From: Planktothricoides sp. SR001
GTDB taxonomy: Bacteria; Cyanobacteriota; Cyanobacteriia; Cyanobacteriales; Laspinemataceae
NCBI RefSeq assembly: GCF_001276715.1
Contig: NZ_LIUQ01000011.1
Location: 29,448-93,447 of the forward strand
Length of the DNA: 64,000 bases
Reading direction: 5' to 3'
The notes under the pieces are model-generated. The model was not told the origin of the DNA. It saw nothing but the letters and a program-made list of their open reading frames with translations, and searched no databases. Shown piece after piece: positions 9,361 to 18,591 of the stretch (position 1 is the stretch's first letter; each line of letters begins with the position of its first letter). Made by a program: the position numbers and the translations under genes.

Positions 9361-11559
9361 CTATGCCAAAACGCTGGCTCGAATTGACTCTACATTAGTT
9401 GCGATACCCGGTGCATAGACTTTAGCCACATAATCGGCAATCATGCGATCGGTGTTAAATAATGGGCCGTTGGTTTTGATGGAGGCTTTCATCATCTGAA
9501 TCCAGCCATGAGGAATGCCGTTGGCATCTCGGTCATAGTACAACGGGACAATTTCCTCTTCTAATAACTTGTAGAGGGCTTCGGAGTCGATTTTATCCTG
9601 GAGTTCTTGGTCGGTGGTATGGGCATCTTCCCCGATCGCCCACCCATTAATTCCCTTGCCATCGGGGCCTGCTTGGTAGCCTTCACACCACCAACCATCG
9701 AGGACGCTACAGTTAATCCCCCCGTTGAAGCAGACTTTTTGGCCGCTGGTGCCCGATGCTTCCAGGGGACGACGGGGCGTATTCAGCCACACATCCACCC
9801 CTTGCACCAATTTCCGGGCGGTGTACATATCGTAATCGGGGATAATCACCACGCGATCGCGCAATTGTTCGTGGTTGCGAGACCAATCAAACAACCGTTG
9901 CAAAATCCGCTTGCCTTCTTCATCAGCGGGATGGGCTTTCCCGGCAAAGATTAGCTGCACTGGGCGATCGGGGTTGCCCAAAATTGCCAGCGATCGCTCG
10001 ATATCTCGTAGCAACAGATAACCGCGCTTATAGGTACTAAATCGACGGGCAAAACCAATGGTCAACACATTTGGATCGAGCATTCGGTCTATGGCTTCAA
10101 TCCAAAACTGATCTTCACCCCGTTCTTTGCGGGCTTGCTTGAGTTTAGCCCGCGTATGGGCAATCAAGTAATCTTTCAGCATCAGGTGCCGCCACCAGAG
10201 TTCTTGATCGGGAATTTGCTCCACATTCGCCCACATTTGCGGATCGGCAATTTTACTTGACCAGTCTTGACCCAGGTATTCTGTATAAAGGTCATCTAGC
10301 AGAGGCGCCGTCCAAGTGCGAGCATGAACCCCATTGGTAATATGGCCAATAGGCACCTGATCCACGGAACCCTGGGGATAGAGAATATGCCACATTTTCC
10401 GAGAAACCTCCCCATGCAGGGCTGAGACGCCATTGGCAGTACGACACATCCGCAATGCCAGCACCGTCATGCCGAAAGGTTCCCAGGGATCGTCCAGGCG
10501 ACGGGCGCCCAAGGCCATAAACTGATCTTCCGATAAACCTAATTTTGTCCAATAACGGGAAAAATAGGACTCAATTAGGTCACGAGAAAACACATCATGG
10601 CCAGCAGGAACTGGGGTATGGGTGGTAAACACACAGCGATCGCGCACCGTCGCTTCCACTTCATAGAAAGACTTACCCGTTTTCAGCATTTCTTGCCGCG
10701 CTGCTTCCAAAGTGCAAAACGCCGCATGGCCTTCATTCAAATGACAAATAGCAGGCTCAATTCCCACAGCTTTTAAAGCTTGGAAACCCCCAATTCCCAG
10801 GATAAATTCTTGAGCAATGCGGGTTTCTGCATTCCCACCATACAAATGGCCGGTCAGCCAACGGTCAACCAAATCATTATCTTCGCGGTCAGTATCTAAT
10901 AAATAGAGATTGACTCGTCCCACCTGGGCTCGCCAAATTTGAATTTTCACAAGACGTTGACGAATTTCCACTTCAACGGTTATGGGGTGTCCTTGTGAGT
11001 TGACCATCAACTCCAGAGGCATAAGTTCAAAATTGTTATCCACATAATAATCTTCTTGCCAGCCATGACGGTTGATGCGTTGCCGGAAATAGCCCTGGCG
11101 ATACATCAAACCCACCGCTACCAGGGGCACCCCTAAATCCGAGGCGGATTTTAGATGGTCTCCGGCTAATATGCCCAAGCCTCCAGAATAAATGGGCAGG
11201 GATTCATGGATGCCAAATTCCGCGCAAAAGTAAGCCACGGGACTGGTGGGTGAAATTTGCGGAGCCACGCGAGATGCCCAGGTATCCGCCTCACTCATGT
11301 AACGCTGAAATTGCTTGAAGACGGACGTGACTCGTTTGATATAAATCGGATCGTTGGCAAGCTGACTCAAGCGCACTTGGTCAGCAAATCGTAACAAGGC
11401 AACCGGATTATGATTACACTTTTGCCATGTTTCTGGATCGATGTTCCGAAATAGGGAAATGCGCTCTGGAGTCCAACTCCACCAATAGTTATAGGCAATT
11501 TCCGCTAAAGGTTTGAGGGTAATTGGTAACTTTGCTTTGAGTTTTTCGACAGCTTTCAT
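9361..11559 (-). CDS. glgP: Alpha-glucan phosphorylase
   Basis: This 732-residue protein is a GT35 alpha-glucan (glycogen/maltodextrin) phosphorylase of the shorter bacterial type. It releases glucose-1-phosphate from alpha-1,4-glucan ends using pyridoxal phosphate. Supporting motifs are the N-terminal YNYWWSW, AYFCAEFGIHES, SGGLGILAGDHLKSASDLG, HLNEGHAAF, the GFARRFSTYKR phosphate-binding region, and EASGTSGQK followed by NGGINCSVLDGWW, which contains the PLP lysine. The start MKAVEKL fits the family. With glgA (23.7 kb) and a GH57 enzyme (60.7 kb), it indicates glycogen turnover, though the three genes are not linked. Confidence 0.95.
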   Translation of the reverse strand: MKAVEKLKAKLPITLKPLAEIAYNYWWSWTPERISLFRNIDPETWQKCNHNPVALLRFADQVRLSQLANDPIYIKRVTSVFKQFQRYMSEADTWASRVAPQISPTSPVAYFCAEFGIHESLPIYSGGLGILAGDHLKSASDLGVPLVAVGLMYRQGYFRQRINRHGWQEDYYVDNNFELMPLELMVNSQGHPITVEVEIRQRLVKIQIWRAQVGRVNLYLLDTDREDNDLVDRWLTGHLYGGNAETRIAQEFILGIGGFQALKAVGIEPAICHLNEGHAAFCTLEAARQEMLKTGKSFYEVEATVRDRCVFTTHTPVPAGHDVFSRDLIESYFSRYWTKLGLSEDQFMALGARRLDDPWEPFGMTVLALRMCRTANGVSALHGEVSRKMWHILYPQGSVDQVPIGHITNGVHARTWTAPLLDDLYTEYLGQDWSSKIADPQMWANVEQIPDQELWWRHLMLKDYLIAHTRAKLKQARKERGEDQFWIEAIDRMLDPNVLTIGFARRFSTYKRGYLLLRDIERSLAILGNPDRPVQLIFAGKAHPADEEGKRILQRLFDWSRNHEQLRDRVVIIPDYDMYTARKLVQGVDVWLNTPRRPLEASGTSGQKVCFNGGINCSVLDGWWCEGYQAGPDGKGINGWAIGEDAHTTDQELQDKIDSEALYKLLEEEIVPLYYDRDANGIPHGWIQMMKASIKTNGPLFNTDRMIADYVAKVYAPGIATNVESIRASVLA

Positions 11560-12241
11560 GGATTCATCACCTTGATTAGCAATCCTGAGTTTCAGGAAAT
11601 TTATTGTTGCGTTTTTTGGCAGATTTTTGCCCTGTTGTAGACCAGATTATATCGTCTTTTGTGCTAGGTGAGGCGGTGAAAGTGAATCCTTATATCTAAT
11701 TTTTAGGGCATTTTAATCAAGAAAAGATTTTTTGTTGAAATTATGTGAATTTAATGGTTAATTACCCGGTTTAAATATTTAAAAATCCTGACATAGAGAT
11801 TTTGGCATCTATATGATTGGTGGAAATAGACTGAAGACCCTTTAAGTTCGGCCTAATATCTTAACACAAGGATTGTGGTCAAACTGATGGTGCAGTCAAG
11901 GGGCGGGTGAAGCGATCGCGCTTAGGGGCGAATCCCATTAATCGCACCTTTTAATGGCAGCTTTTCTCGGCGCTAACCGGAAACTTCAGCCCCACAACAT
12001 ACAGTTTAAATAAAAAAGTTAAAAATTCTTAATCTACTGTATTCCTTAAAATATAATAGAAAATTAACCGAGTCAGGCACTCGATAAAGACCCGGAGGTG
12101 GAAAAGAGAACCATGTTTTTCTGGTTGACTTTTATGGGCTGCTCCCTGAAACCCCCGATCGGGTCGAGGCTTGAACCGTTCTGAGTCCCGTAGTTACAAT
12201 ACAAAAATAAACTTCTTTTGTCCTTTATATCTTTAAGTCCT
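11560..12241. other. Intergenic region between divergent genes
   Basis: This 682-bp AT-rich spacer should contain the promoters of glgP (leftward) and the aminotransferase (rightward). HIP1 sites are visible near 11,910. I see no gene, tRNA or recognisable riboswitch. Confidence 0.5.
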
Positions 12242-13570
12242 ATGAATCCTGCCCTGAGTAAAATTGGCGCCCAAATGTCCCACTTAACTGGAGTGCGGGC
12301 AATCATGAAAGATATCGTAGAAACGCTCCGTGCTGGGAAGGGGCAGGAATTTATTAATCTCAGCGCTGGCAACCCGGTGATTTTGCCGGAAGTTGAGCAA
12401 CTATGGCGCGATTGTACTGCCGATTTGTTGGCTAGTCACGCCACTTGCTCTACTTGGGGAGACCCCAAGACCGCAGTGGCTTCGGAATATGGGGAGGTGG
12501 TTTGTCGCTACGGCGCCAGCCAAGGATATCAGCCGTTTATCGAAGCCGTCCGGGATGATTTTAACCGCCGCTATGGGTTGAACCTGTCCAACAACAATAT
12601 TTTAATTACTCCGGGCAGTCAGTCGATTTATTTTTATGCGGCGAATGCGTTTGGGGGCTATACCGCTGATGGCAGTCAACTGAAAAAAATTGTCCTGCCC
12701 TTGAGTCCTGACTATACGGGATATGGCGGGGTGACGTTGGTGCCAGAGGCTTTGATCGCCTATAAACCCACTTTGGATATTGATGAAAAAGCCAATCGGT
12801 TTAAGTACCGTCCCGATTTTAGTCAGCTTGCGATTGATGAAAATACCGGCTGCGTGATTTTTTCCCGTCCTTGTAATCCCACGGGAAATGTGCTGACTCA
12901 GGAGGAAGTGGAAAAAATTGCAGCCCTGGCAGCGCCATATAATGTGCCGGTGTTGGTGGATTCTGCTTATGCTCCCCCATACCCAGCTTTGAATTTTACC
13001 GATATGACCCCAATTATGGGTGAGAATATCATCCACTGTATTAGTTTATCTAAGGCGGGATTACCGGGAGAACGGATTGGGATTGCGATCGGCGATCCGG
13101 AGATGATTCAAGTGCTGGAATGTTTCCAGACGAATATGTGTATTCACTCCCCCCGCTACGGTCAGGCGATCGCGGCTCGGGCGATCGCCTCTGGTACACT
13201 AGCGGATATTGCCGAAACCGTAATTCGCCCTCATTACCAGCAAAAATTCACCGTCGTCGAAAATACCCTAGATCAAGCCATGCCTAAAGATTTGCCTTGG
13301 TGTCTCCACCGTGGAGAAGGGGCGATCTTTTCCTGGTTATGGTTGCCAGAGTTACCCATGACCGATTGGGAATTCTATCAAGAACTGAAAAAAGTCGGCG
13401 TGATTGTGGTGCCTGGTAGTTCATTCTTCCCTGGTTTGCGCGAAGATTGGCCCCATACTCAACAATGTATTCGGATTAGTTTAACCGCCACCGATGAAGA
13501 ACTCACCACCGGGATGCAGCGATTAGCCAAAGTTGCGGCAGAAGTTCATCAAAAGGTATTGGTTAGTTAA
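12242..13570 (+). CDS. avtA: PLP-dependent aminotransferase (valine-pyruvate aminotransferase type)
   Basis: This is a fold-type I, class I/II aminotransferase resembling valine-pyruvate transaminases, which interconvert valine and pyruvate with 2-oxoisovalerate and alanine. Seen: LSAGNPVILPEVEQLW near the N-terminus, RPCNPTGNVLT, VDSAYAPPYP, and SLSKAGLPGERIG with the likely PLP lysine at K271. The ATG at 12,242 is preferred over an upstream TTG because MNPALSKIGAQM begins like the family. Around residues 66-81, sixteen residues (HATCSTWGDPKTAVAS) are encoded by a palindromic repeat; removing it joins LLAS to EYGEVVCRYG, which reads as the usual family sequence. The exact substrate is inferred. 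Confidence 0.85.
   Translation: MNPALSKIGAQMSHLTGVRAIMKDIVETLRAGKGQEFINLSAGNPVILPEVEQLWRDCTADLLASHATCSTWGDPKTAVASEYGEVVCRYGASQGYQPFIEAVRDDFNRRYGLNLSNNNILITPGSQSIYFYAANAFGGYTADGSQLKKIVLPLSPDYTGYGGVTLVPEALIAYKPTLDIDEKANRFKYRPDFSQLAIDENTGCVIFSRPCNPTGNVLTQEEVEKIAALAAPYNVPVLVDSAYAPPYPALNFTDMTPIMGENIIHCISLSKAGLPGERIGIAIGDPEMIQVLECFQTNMCIHSPRYGQAIAARAIASGTLADIAETVIRPHYQQKFTVVENTLDQAMPKDLPWCLHRGEGAIFSWLWLPELPMTDWEFYQELKKVGVIVVPGSSFFPGLREDWPHTQQCIRISLTATDEELTTGMQRLAKVAAEVHQKVLVS
12437..12484. repeat. Palindromic repeat inserted in frame (family A, copy 2)
   Basis: A 48-bp element (16 codons) with outer arms CGCCACTTGC and GCAGTGGC around a perfect inner hairpin CTTGGGG-AGA-CCCCAAG. The same element lies between genes in inverted orientation at 43,627-43,672. 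Here it is translated as part of the aminotransferase. Confidence 0.85.
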
Positions 13571-13574
13571 AAGG

Positions 13575-13597
13575 TAGGGTGGGCATTGCCCACCCGA
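13575..13597. terminator. GGGTGGGCA palindrome at gene end
   Basis: GGGTGGGCA and TGCCCACCC form a strong hairpin just after the aminotransferase stop. Related palindromes follow the dacB-like gene (49,810) and the Uma2 gene (58,471). There is no clear T-run, so termination is inferred from position. Confidence 0.55.
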
Positions 13598-13646
13598 TAA
13601 ATCACTACAAAATTACCTCTCATTTGTTGGCAGTAAAAAAATATTG

Positions 13647-14840
13647 ATGATGTCTAATCAATTAGATTGTATTGAAATTAATAATTTTCGCTCCCTGGTC
13701 AACCTGCGGATTAAAACCAATTGTCTGAATCTTTTTTTTAGACCAAATGGCTCAGGAAAATCTAGTTTATTGGATACAATCTGGTTTATCCGCGACTGTG
13801 CCATCCGAGGGGTGGATTTAGCTTCTGCCGATAGAGATCATGGGATTGGTTTGCTCTGGGATGGGTCCGAAAATTACGAGAATATTGCAATCGCGATCGA
13901 GACAGAATCCAGTAAGTATCAAGTGTTATTTGGGTATTCTGCAGGTAGAATCGAACCTTTTGTGGGAGAAAAACTATATTCTAAAGAAAAAAATCTCTGG
14001 TTAATTAATAGAGACATCGGCAGTAACCAGGCTGAATTTTATCAATTTAGTAGTGGTAAATTAGTTTCAAAAATTTTAAAAAAACCGGAAAAACTCGCTT
14101 TAACAAGTTATGTAGCGTTTGAAGAAAGCGATCCGGCTGCCGCTGATGTAGATAACTTGCTTCGCAAAGTGCGTTTTTATCATTCCCGATCAGCTTCCTT
14201 ATATAAAATTAAAAGATTCGGTTCTGAATCAGATTATGGAGAAAGATTACAAGAGCGGGGAGATAACTTGTGGTCGGTGTTGAGAAACTTACACGATCTC
14301 CGGGAAATTGACGAGCGCTACAATACAATTCTCCAGTTTATGAAAGAAAGTTTTCCATCATTTAATGGAATGTTTATTAAGCAAACTGGGCCGCGATCTG
14401 TTTATGGAAACTTTGTAGAAAAAAAACGTCGTCAGCCAATATTTGCATCAGGAGTTTCTGATGGTCATATTCAGATGCTACTGAATCTTACTGCTTTATT
14501 TTCCGAAGGTGACAACCGCACTATAATTTTATTTGATGAGCCAGAAATATCTCTGCATCCCTGGGCATTAGCGGTTTTTGCTAAAGCCGTAAAGTTGGCT
14601 ACTGAACAGTGGAATAAGCAGGTTTTTATTGCCACACATTCCCCCGTCCTCATTAGTCAATTTGAAGCAGAGAATATCTTAACTGCGGAGGTTGACGAAT
14701 TGGGTCGGACAATCATAAAACGGGTCAATGAAATAGAAGATATTCAAGATTTGCTCGCAGATTATGATACGGGTTCACTGTATATGGCTGAAATGGTTGC
14801 TGCTCAAAGTAAGCCTCGGTTTCAGGAGTCCCGGAAATGA
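13647..14840 (+). CDS. AAA ATPase of the OLD/RecF-like group (AAA_21 type)
   Basis: This protein of about 397 residues has the layout of standalone SMC/RecF/ABC-like ATPases. An N-terminal IEINNFRSL segment leads to Walker A RPNGSGKSS (about residues 32-40), where Arg replaces the usual Gly. The ABC signature region is near ASGVSDGHIQML, Walker B is IILFDEPEISLHP, and the H-loop region is IATHSP. Two ATGs (13,647 and 13,650) are possible starts. Its stop overlaps the next start as ATGA (14,837-14,840), so the two genes are translationally coupled. ATPase/TOPRIM-like pairs of this layout occur among anti-phage systems such as Gabija, PARIS and OLD types. A defence role is inferred. Confidence 0.8.
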   Translation: MMSNQLDCIEINNFRSLVNLRIKTNCLNLFFRPNGSGKSSLLDTIWFIRDCAIRGVDLASADRDHGIGLLWDGSENYENIAIAIETESSKYQVLFGYSAGRIEPFVGEKLYSKEKNLWLINRDIGSNQAEFYQFSSGKLVSKILKKPEKLALTSYVAFEESDPAAADVDNLLRKVRFYHSRSASLYKIKRFGSESDYGERLQERGDNLWSVLRNLHDLREIDERYNTILQFMKESFPSFNGMFIKQTGPRSVYGNFVEKKRRQPIFASGVSDGHIQMLLNLTALFSEGDNRTIILFDEPEISLHPWALAVFAKAVKLATEQWNKQVFIATHSPVLISQFEAENILTAEVDELGRTIIKRVNEIEDIQDLLADYDTGSLYMAEMVAAQSKPRFQESRK

Positions 14841-15595
14841 CCAGTCAATCAACCACCCCCGCTCAACCTTATCGCTATGTTAAGTTCGGATTAATCTTTA
14901 CTGGAGAAACGGAAGAAATCTACTTGCCAAAGTTATTCAAAACGTTGATGGATCTAGGTAGTTGTTATTTTGAAGTTATCCGGCGAATACCACAGCTAGA
15001 TCCGAGAACGGATCGGAAGCAAAAGCTAACAGTTACGGGAGTTCAAGACAAAAAAATCCCCAGCAAAGATGAAAAGGAAATTACATGGCCTGCGAAGCAA
15101 TATCTGAATCAATCAAACACCTATGCGATCGTGGTGGACGACCTAGAACATAGTCGCAAGTCTCAAGCACAAGCGGTTTTCGATCGATACCGGAATGCCC
15201 TGGATATATTGCCACCAGACCAAAAATATCGTGCTTCGGTGCATTTTTTGGTGAATATGCTGGAAGCTTACTATTTTGCTGATGCTCAGGCAATTAATGC
15301 GGTATTAGGAACAGCTTTGGAGGATTATCGGGGAGATGTGGAAACTATCCGCCACCCCAAGGGTGATTTAAAACAACTAGATCGGGATCGGGGTTTTGAC
15401 GAAAAAAAAGATGGGGGTAAAATTTTACAGAAGCTTGATGTAGAAAAAGTTTTGTCCAACCCTGACACCTGTGCATCTTTGAGGACGCTATTTGCCTGGT
15501 GTTTGAAGTGCTTGGGTGAACCATCGACCAATGAATATCAGTTTCTCAATGGAAAATTGAGCGAAATCACCCGATCGCAATTAGAAAACAGTTAA
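14837..15595 (+). CDS. DUF4276-like TOPRIM-fold partner of the AAA ATPase
   Basis: This 252-residue protein resembles DUF4276, a TOPRIM-related family often encoded after AAA_21 ATPases. Seen: an N-terminal FTGETEE strand-turn with the conserved first acidic residue, an AIVVDDLEH segment as the Asp-containing second strand, and [11 protein letters not shown], which corresponds to the family's E.EAW..AD motif. It overlaps the ATPase gene by four bases and is presumably its effector or nuclease subunit. The downstream gene is housekeeping (rimM), so the two-gene cassette looks inserted between core genes. Nuclease activity is inferred. Confidence 0.7.
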   Translation: MTSQSTTPAQPYRYVKFGLIFTGETEEIYLPKLFKTLMDLGSCYFEVIRRIPQLDPRTDRKQKLTVTGVQDKKIPSKDEKEITWPAKQYLNQSNTYAIVVDDLEHSRKSQAQAVFDRYRNALDILPPDQKYRASVHFLVNMLEAYYFADAQAINAVLGTALEDYRGDVETIRHPKGDLKQLDRDRGFDEKKDGGKILQKLDVEKVLSNPDTCASLRTLFAWCLKCLGEPSTNEYQFLNGKLSEITRSQLENS

Positions 15596-15633
15596 AAAAT
15601 ATTAAATCCACAATAATCCCTGGTTTTTTGTGT

Positions 15634-16251
15634 ATGTCTGAATCGATGTCTGAATGGATTGAAATTGGTAAAATTGTCGCCCCCCAAGGACTGCGGGGGG
15701 AAATGCGCGTTTATCCGAGTACGGATTTTCCCGATCGCTTTCTGGAACCGGGGCAACGGTGGCTATTGTCTCCTGGTGACAGGGAACCTCAGCCCGTTGA
15801 GTTGTTGGACGGTCGCTATCTGTCTAATAAAAGCTTATATATAGTGCAGTTGGCTGGGGTGGAGACGGTGGAAGAGGCGGAGGCATTGCGCGGTAGTCTG
15901 CTGCTGGTGCCGGAAAGCGATCGCCCCCTTTTAGAAGAAGGTGAATATCATGTCCGTGATTTGATTAATTTACCCGTTTTCCTTCAGGAAACAGGCGAAC
16001 TCGTGGGGACGGTGGTGGATATGATTTCTGCCGGTCACGATGTTTTGGTGGTGGCGGCTGAGTCAAAATCCCTATCCGCTAATTTGAGCGAGGATGATTT
16101 GGGGTCGGGCAAAAAGCAAAAGGCAAAAAAGCCCAAAAAACCTCAGTTATTGATTCCTTTTGTGATGGAAATTGTCCCCGTGGTAGACCTCGAATTGGGG
16201 CGAATTGAGATTACCCCACCCCCCGGTTTGCTGGATGTAAATAATTATTAA
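15634..16251 (+). CDS. rimM: Ribosome maturation factor RimM
   Basis: RimM binds ribosomal protein S19 and helps process the 30S head. The N-terminal barrel starts with [19 protein letters not shown], followed by FPDRF, and the PRC-barrel half contains [12 protein letters not shown] and [20 protein letters not shown]. ATGs at 15,634 and 15,646 are both plausible; [11 protein letters not shown] (15,646) is closest to the usual start. The linker before LLIPFV is extended by about 20 residues, Ser/Asp-rich then Lys-rich. It lies 38 bp after the DUF4276-like gene. Confidence 0.95.
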   Translation: MSESMSEWIEIGKIVAPQGLRGEMRVYPSTDFPDRFLEPGQRWLLSPGDREPQPVELLDGRYLSNKSLYIVQLAGVETVEEAEALRGSLLLVPESDRPLLEEGEYHVRDLINLPVFLQETGELVGTVVDMISAGHDVLVVAAESKSLSANLSEDDLGSGKKQKAKKPKKPQLLIPFVMEIVPVVDLELGRIEITPPPGLLDVNNY

Positions 16252-16317
16252 GATTAGTGGCAAATTATTGGCAAAAATCATGTTTTATGCAGTGGTGTAG
16301 GGGGGCTAGTTTAGGAA

Positions 16318-16391
16318 TACAGAAACCGGGTTTCTGGCTAAAATTTGCGGCGTTGCTGCATGATTTTAGTCAAGAAACCCCGTTTCTCTGG
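16318..16391. repeat. Inverted AAACCGGGTTTCT-type repeat pair
   Basis: AGAAACCGGGTTTCT and AGAAACCCCGTTTCT flank about 40 bp. This family is abundant near 49.8-50.1 kb and 52.7-53.1 kb. It lies after rimM and could end its transcript. The rest of the 16,252-16,663 spacer shows nothing else. Confidence 0.7.
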
Positions 16392-16663
16392 GCTACGGGC
16401 GGATCTTTTTTTCGGTAGAATCCTGAACGCAAAAGCCGTTAATTTGTCTAACATAATTTAAGATTATTTTAATAATTTACAATAATTTACAAACTGGTTT
16501 AATCATCGGATATTCGGTGATAGAAATCACCAAATAAGCATTGTTAAATCACAGGAATTCTGTGCGGGCGATCGCACAAGAAAGGCAAGCAAGACTTCAT
16601 ACTGATTAAGATAAGCGTAAAAGGCTTTTTTCTGAATGGTTCACTTTTACCTCGGTTTTGACC

Positions 16664-16957
16664 ATGAAAAGTTTTCAGCCTACCCACAAACTCATCGCTC
16701 CAGCGGGAGAAGAAATCCCCGTGCTGTTAGTTCCAGAAATTTTAACGGTTAGTTATCTAGTAATAACGAAAATTGAATATGAGGAGGGAACTGCTCCCTT
16801 TTATCGCTGGCATCCGTTACAAGGTGTCACCTATAATGGCATCAAATTAGAGGGATTAAAAGTTTTACCTTTAGAGTCGGCTTTTGGCAAAAAAGCTGAA
16901 TTAACTGATTATGAATCTAACAGAAATCATCCCGGCGATCTGGTGATGGTTTTGTGA
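16664..16957 (+). CDS. Small hypothetical protein
   Basis: I do not recognise this 97-residue protein. It starts MKSFQPTHKLIAPAGEEIP and has a beta-strand-like alternating pattern with no signal or membrane segment. The ATG at 16,664 is preferred to an upstream TTG. Composition matches neighbouring genes and the reading frame is clean, which supports a real gene. It stands alone between rimM and a lipoprotein gene. Confidence 0.5.
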   Translation: MKSFQPTHKLIAPAGEEIPVLLVPEILTVSYLVITKIEYEEGTAPFYRWHPLQGVTYNGIKLEGLKVLPLESAFGKKAELTDYESNRNHPGDLVMVL

Positions 16958-17212
16958 AGAAAGATTAGACCAATACCCCAAACTTCTCAGGATGGGATAG
17001 AAGGGATGTGCCGATCGCGCTGGCAATAGCCTATTTCTGAATTTACCTAACTCCCTACCTGACCTGGGTGCTTAATTGATTCGTGATTTATCGGGCAATA
17101 ATATTATTTCTAAATAATTTAGAAAATATTTATAAATTTTTTCCCCCGTGTTATAATCAGCGAGTCAGAGCTAACCAAGCGGCAAAAAATAATCAATTGA
17201 GAGCCTATAAAA

Positions 17213-18544
17213 ATGAAAGCATTTTTCTCTTCAAAACTAATGATGGGTTCTATGTCAATTCTTTTGGCAACGGGGCAAGTCGGTGGGTGCAGCGATCGCC
17301 AAGAAACCAAAACCGAAACTAGGCCACCCGCTACGGAAATCAGCACCCAAATTAGAGGAATTCCCCTGTCTTGTTATGTCCAGGTGGGGCCAAAAGGGAT
17401 TCATCCATCGATTACCAGTAGTACCGTAGAATTGGAGAATTTCCAATCGGCACAATGGGCAGAAATTGCTCTGGAATATGCCAAGGTCGGGGATTTTGCC
17501 CAGGCGATCACTCTGACGGAAAAAATGGGCGATTATTTACAGAAAAATCAGACGTTGGTAGAACTCGCGGGTCAGCTTGCTGCTGGGGGAAACTATGAAC
17601 AAGCTAAACAGCTTGTGGCAACTATTAAAGAATATGAAACTTATCGGGCGAAAGGGTTAGCCAGAATTGGCCAGTATTATGCGATCTCCGGGAATAATTC
17701 AGCGGCAAATCTTATGTTTTCTGAGGCGATCGCCTTTGCCAAAACTCTGGATGCAGAATCGATTCAACCAATGGCTTTGGCCGAAATTGCTATTGAATAT
17801 GCGGCAGCAGGAAAAGAACAGGAAGCGATGCAGCTTGTGGCCGAAATTCAGGATGAAAATAGCAAAGCAATGGCTTTAGCGGGAATGGCGACGGCATGGG
17901 CAAAAGCCCAGCAATTGAGCAAAGCTTTACAAGTTGCTCAAAGTATTCAAGATGACTATTATAAAGCTCAGGCATTGACTGATATTGCCAAAAAAGTTAC
18001 AGTAGATCAACTTCCGCCCATTGTCGAGAATATTAATCGGATTACCGATGAAACTAATAAAATCGCCGCCTTAGCAGAAGTTGTGATGCTGTATATTCGG
18101 GCAGGGCAATTTGACCAAGCGGCAGAGTTAACTAAGACTTTGTTGGGCAATGATTGGTTGTTGCCAGGAATTATTGCGGAATACGCCAAAACCGGCCAAA
18201 TTAATCCCATTACTACTTTAACCAATTCTATCGAAAATGAATATTGGCAAAATCGGGCTTTGATTTCTATGGTGAGTGGCTATGCCGCGATGGGGGATTT
18301 TGCCAAAGCTTTGGATTTGGCCAATGGGATTGCTTCCGCAGATACTAAAAGTAGTGCTTTGATGGCGATCGCCCAAGCATTAGCCGAGAGAAAAGAATAT
18401 CGTCAATCTCTAGAATTATTTGAAAATATCGCCGCTAGTACGGAAAATGAGGCGATTGATTATGATATTGAGAGTTATTTTTTCCCATTAGTAAAATGTG
18501 CGATCGCGACAGGGTTGCGGAGCAATATCACTCAGTCAAGGTAA
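17213..18544 (+). CDS. Lipoprotein with TPR-like helical repeats
   Basis: This 443-residue protein has a signal sequence ending in a plausible lipobox (QVGGC, Cys about 26), so it is predicted to be membrane-anchored on the outside. The rest is repeated helical pairs of about 35 residues with a pattern like A..YA..G....A..LA..I.......A...IA, resembling TPR or Sel1-like solenoids used in protein-protein contacts. No catalytic motif is visible. The start at 17,213 gives an ideal signal peptide (MKAFFSSKLMMGSMSILLA). Its partner is unknown. Confidence 0.75.
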   Translation: MKAFFSSKLMMGSMSILLATGQVGGCSDRQETKTETRPPATEISTQIRGIPLSCYVQVGPKGIHPSITSSTVELENFQSAQWAEIALEYAKVGDFAQAITLTEKMGDYLQKNQTLVELAGQLAAGGNYEQAKQLVATIKEYETYRAKGLARIGQYYAISGNNSAANLMFSEAIAFAKTLDAESIQPMALAEIAIEYAAAGKEQEAMQLVAEIQDENSKAMALAGMATAWAKAQQLSKALQVAQSIQDDYYKAQALTDIAKKVTVDQLPPIVENINRITDETNKIAALAEVVMLYIRAGQFDQAAELTKTLLGNDWLLPGIIAEYAKTGQINPITTLTNSIENEYWQNRALISMVSGYAAMGDFAKALDLANGIASADTKSSALMAIAQALAERKEYRQSLELFENIAASTENEAIDYDIESYFFPLVKCAIATGLRSNITQSR

Positions 18545-18591
18545 TGGTTTTAATTGGGAAAATCAATGTTCTTATGCGTTCAAAATGAGTG

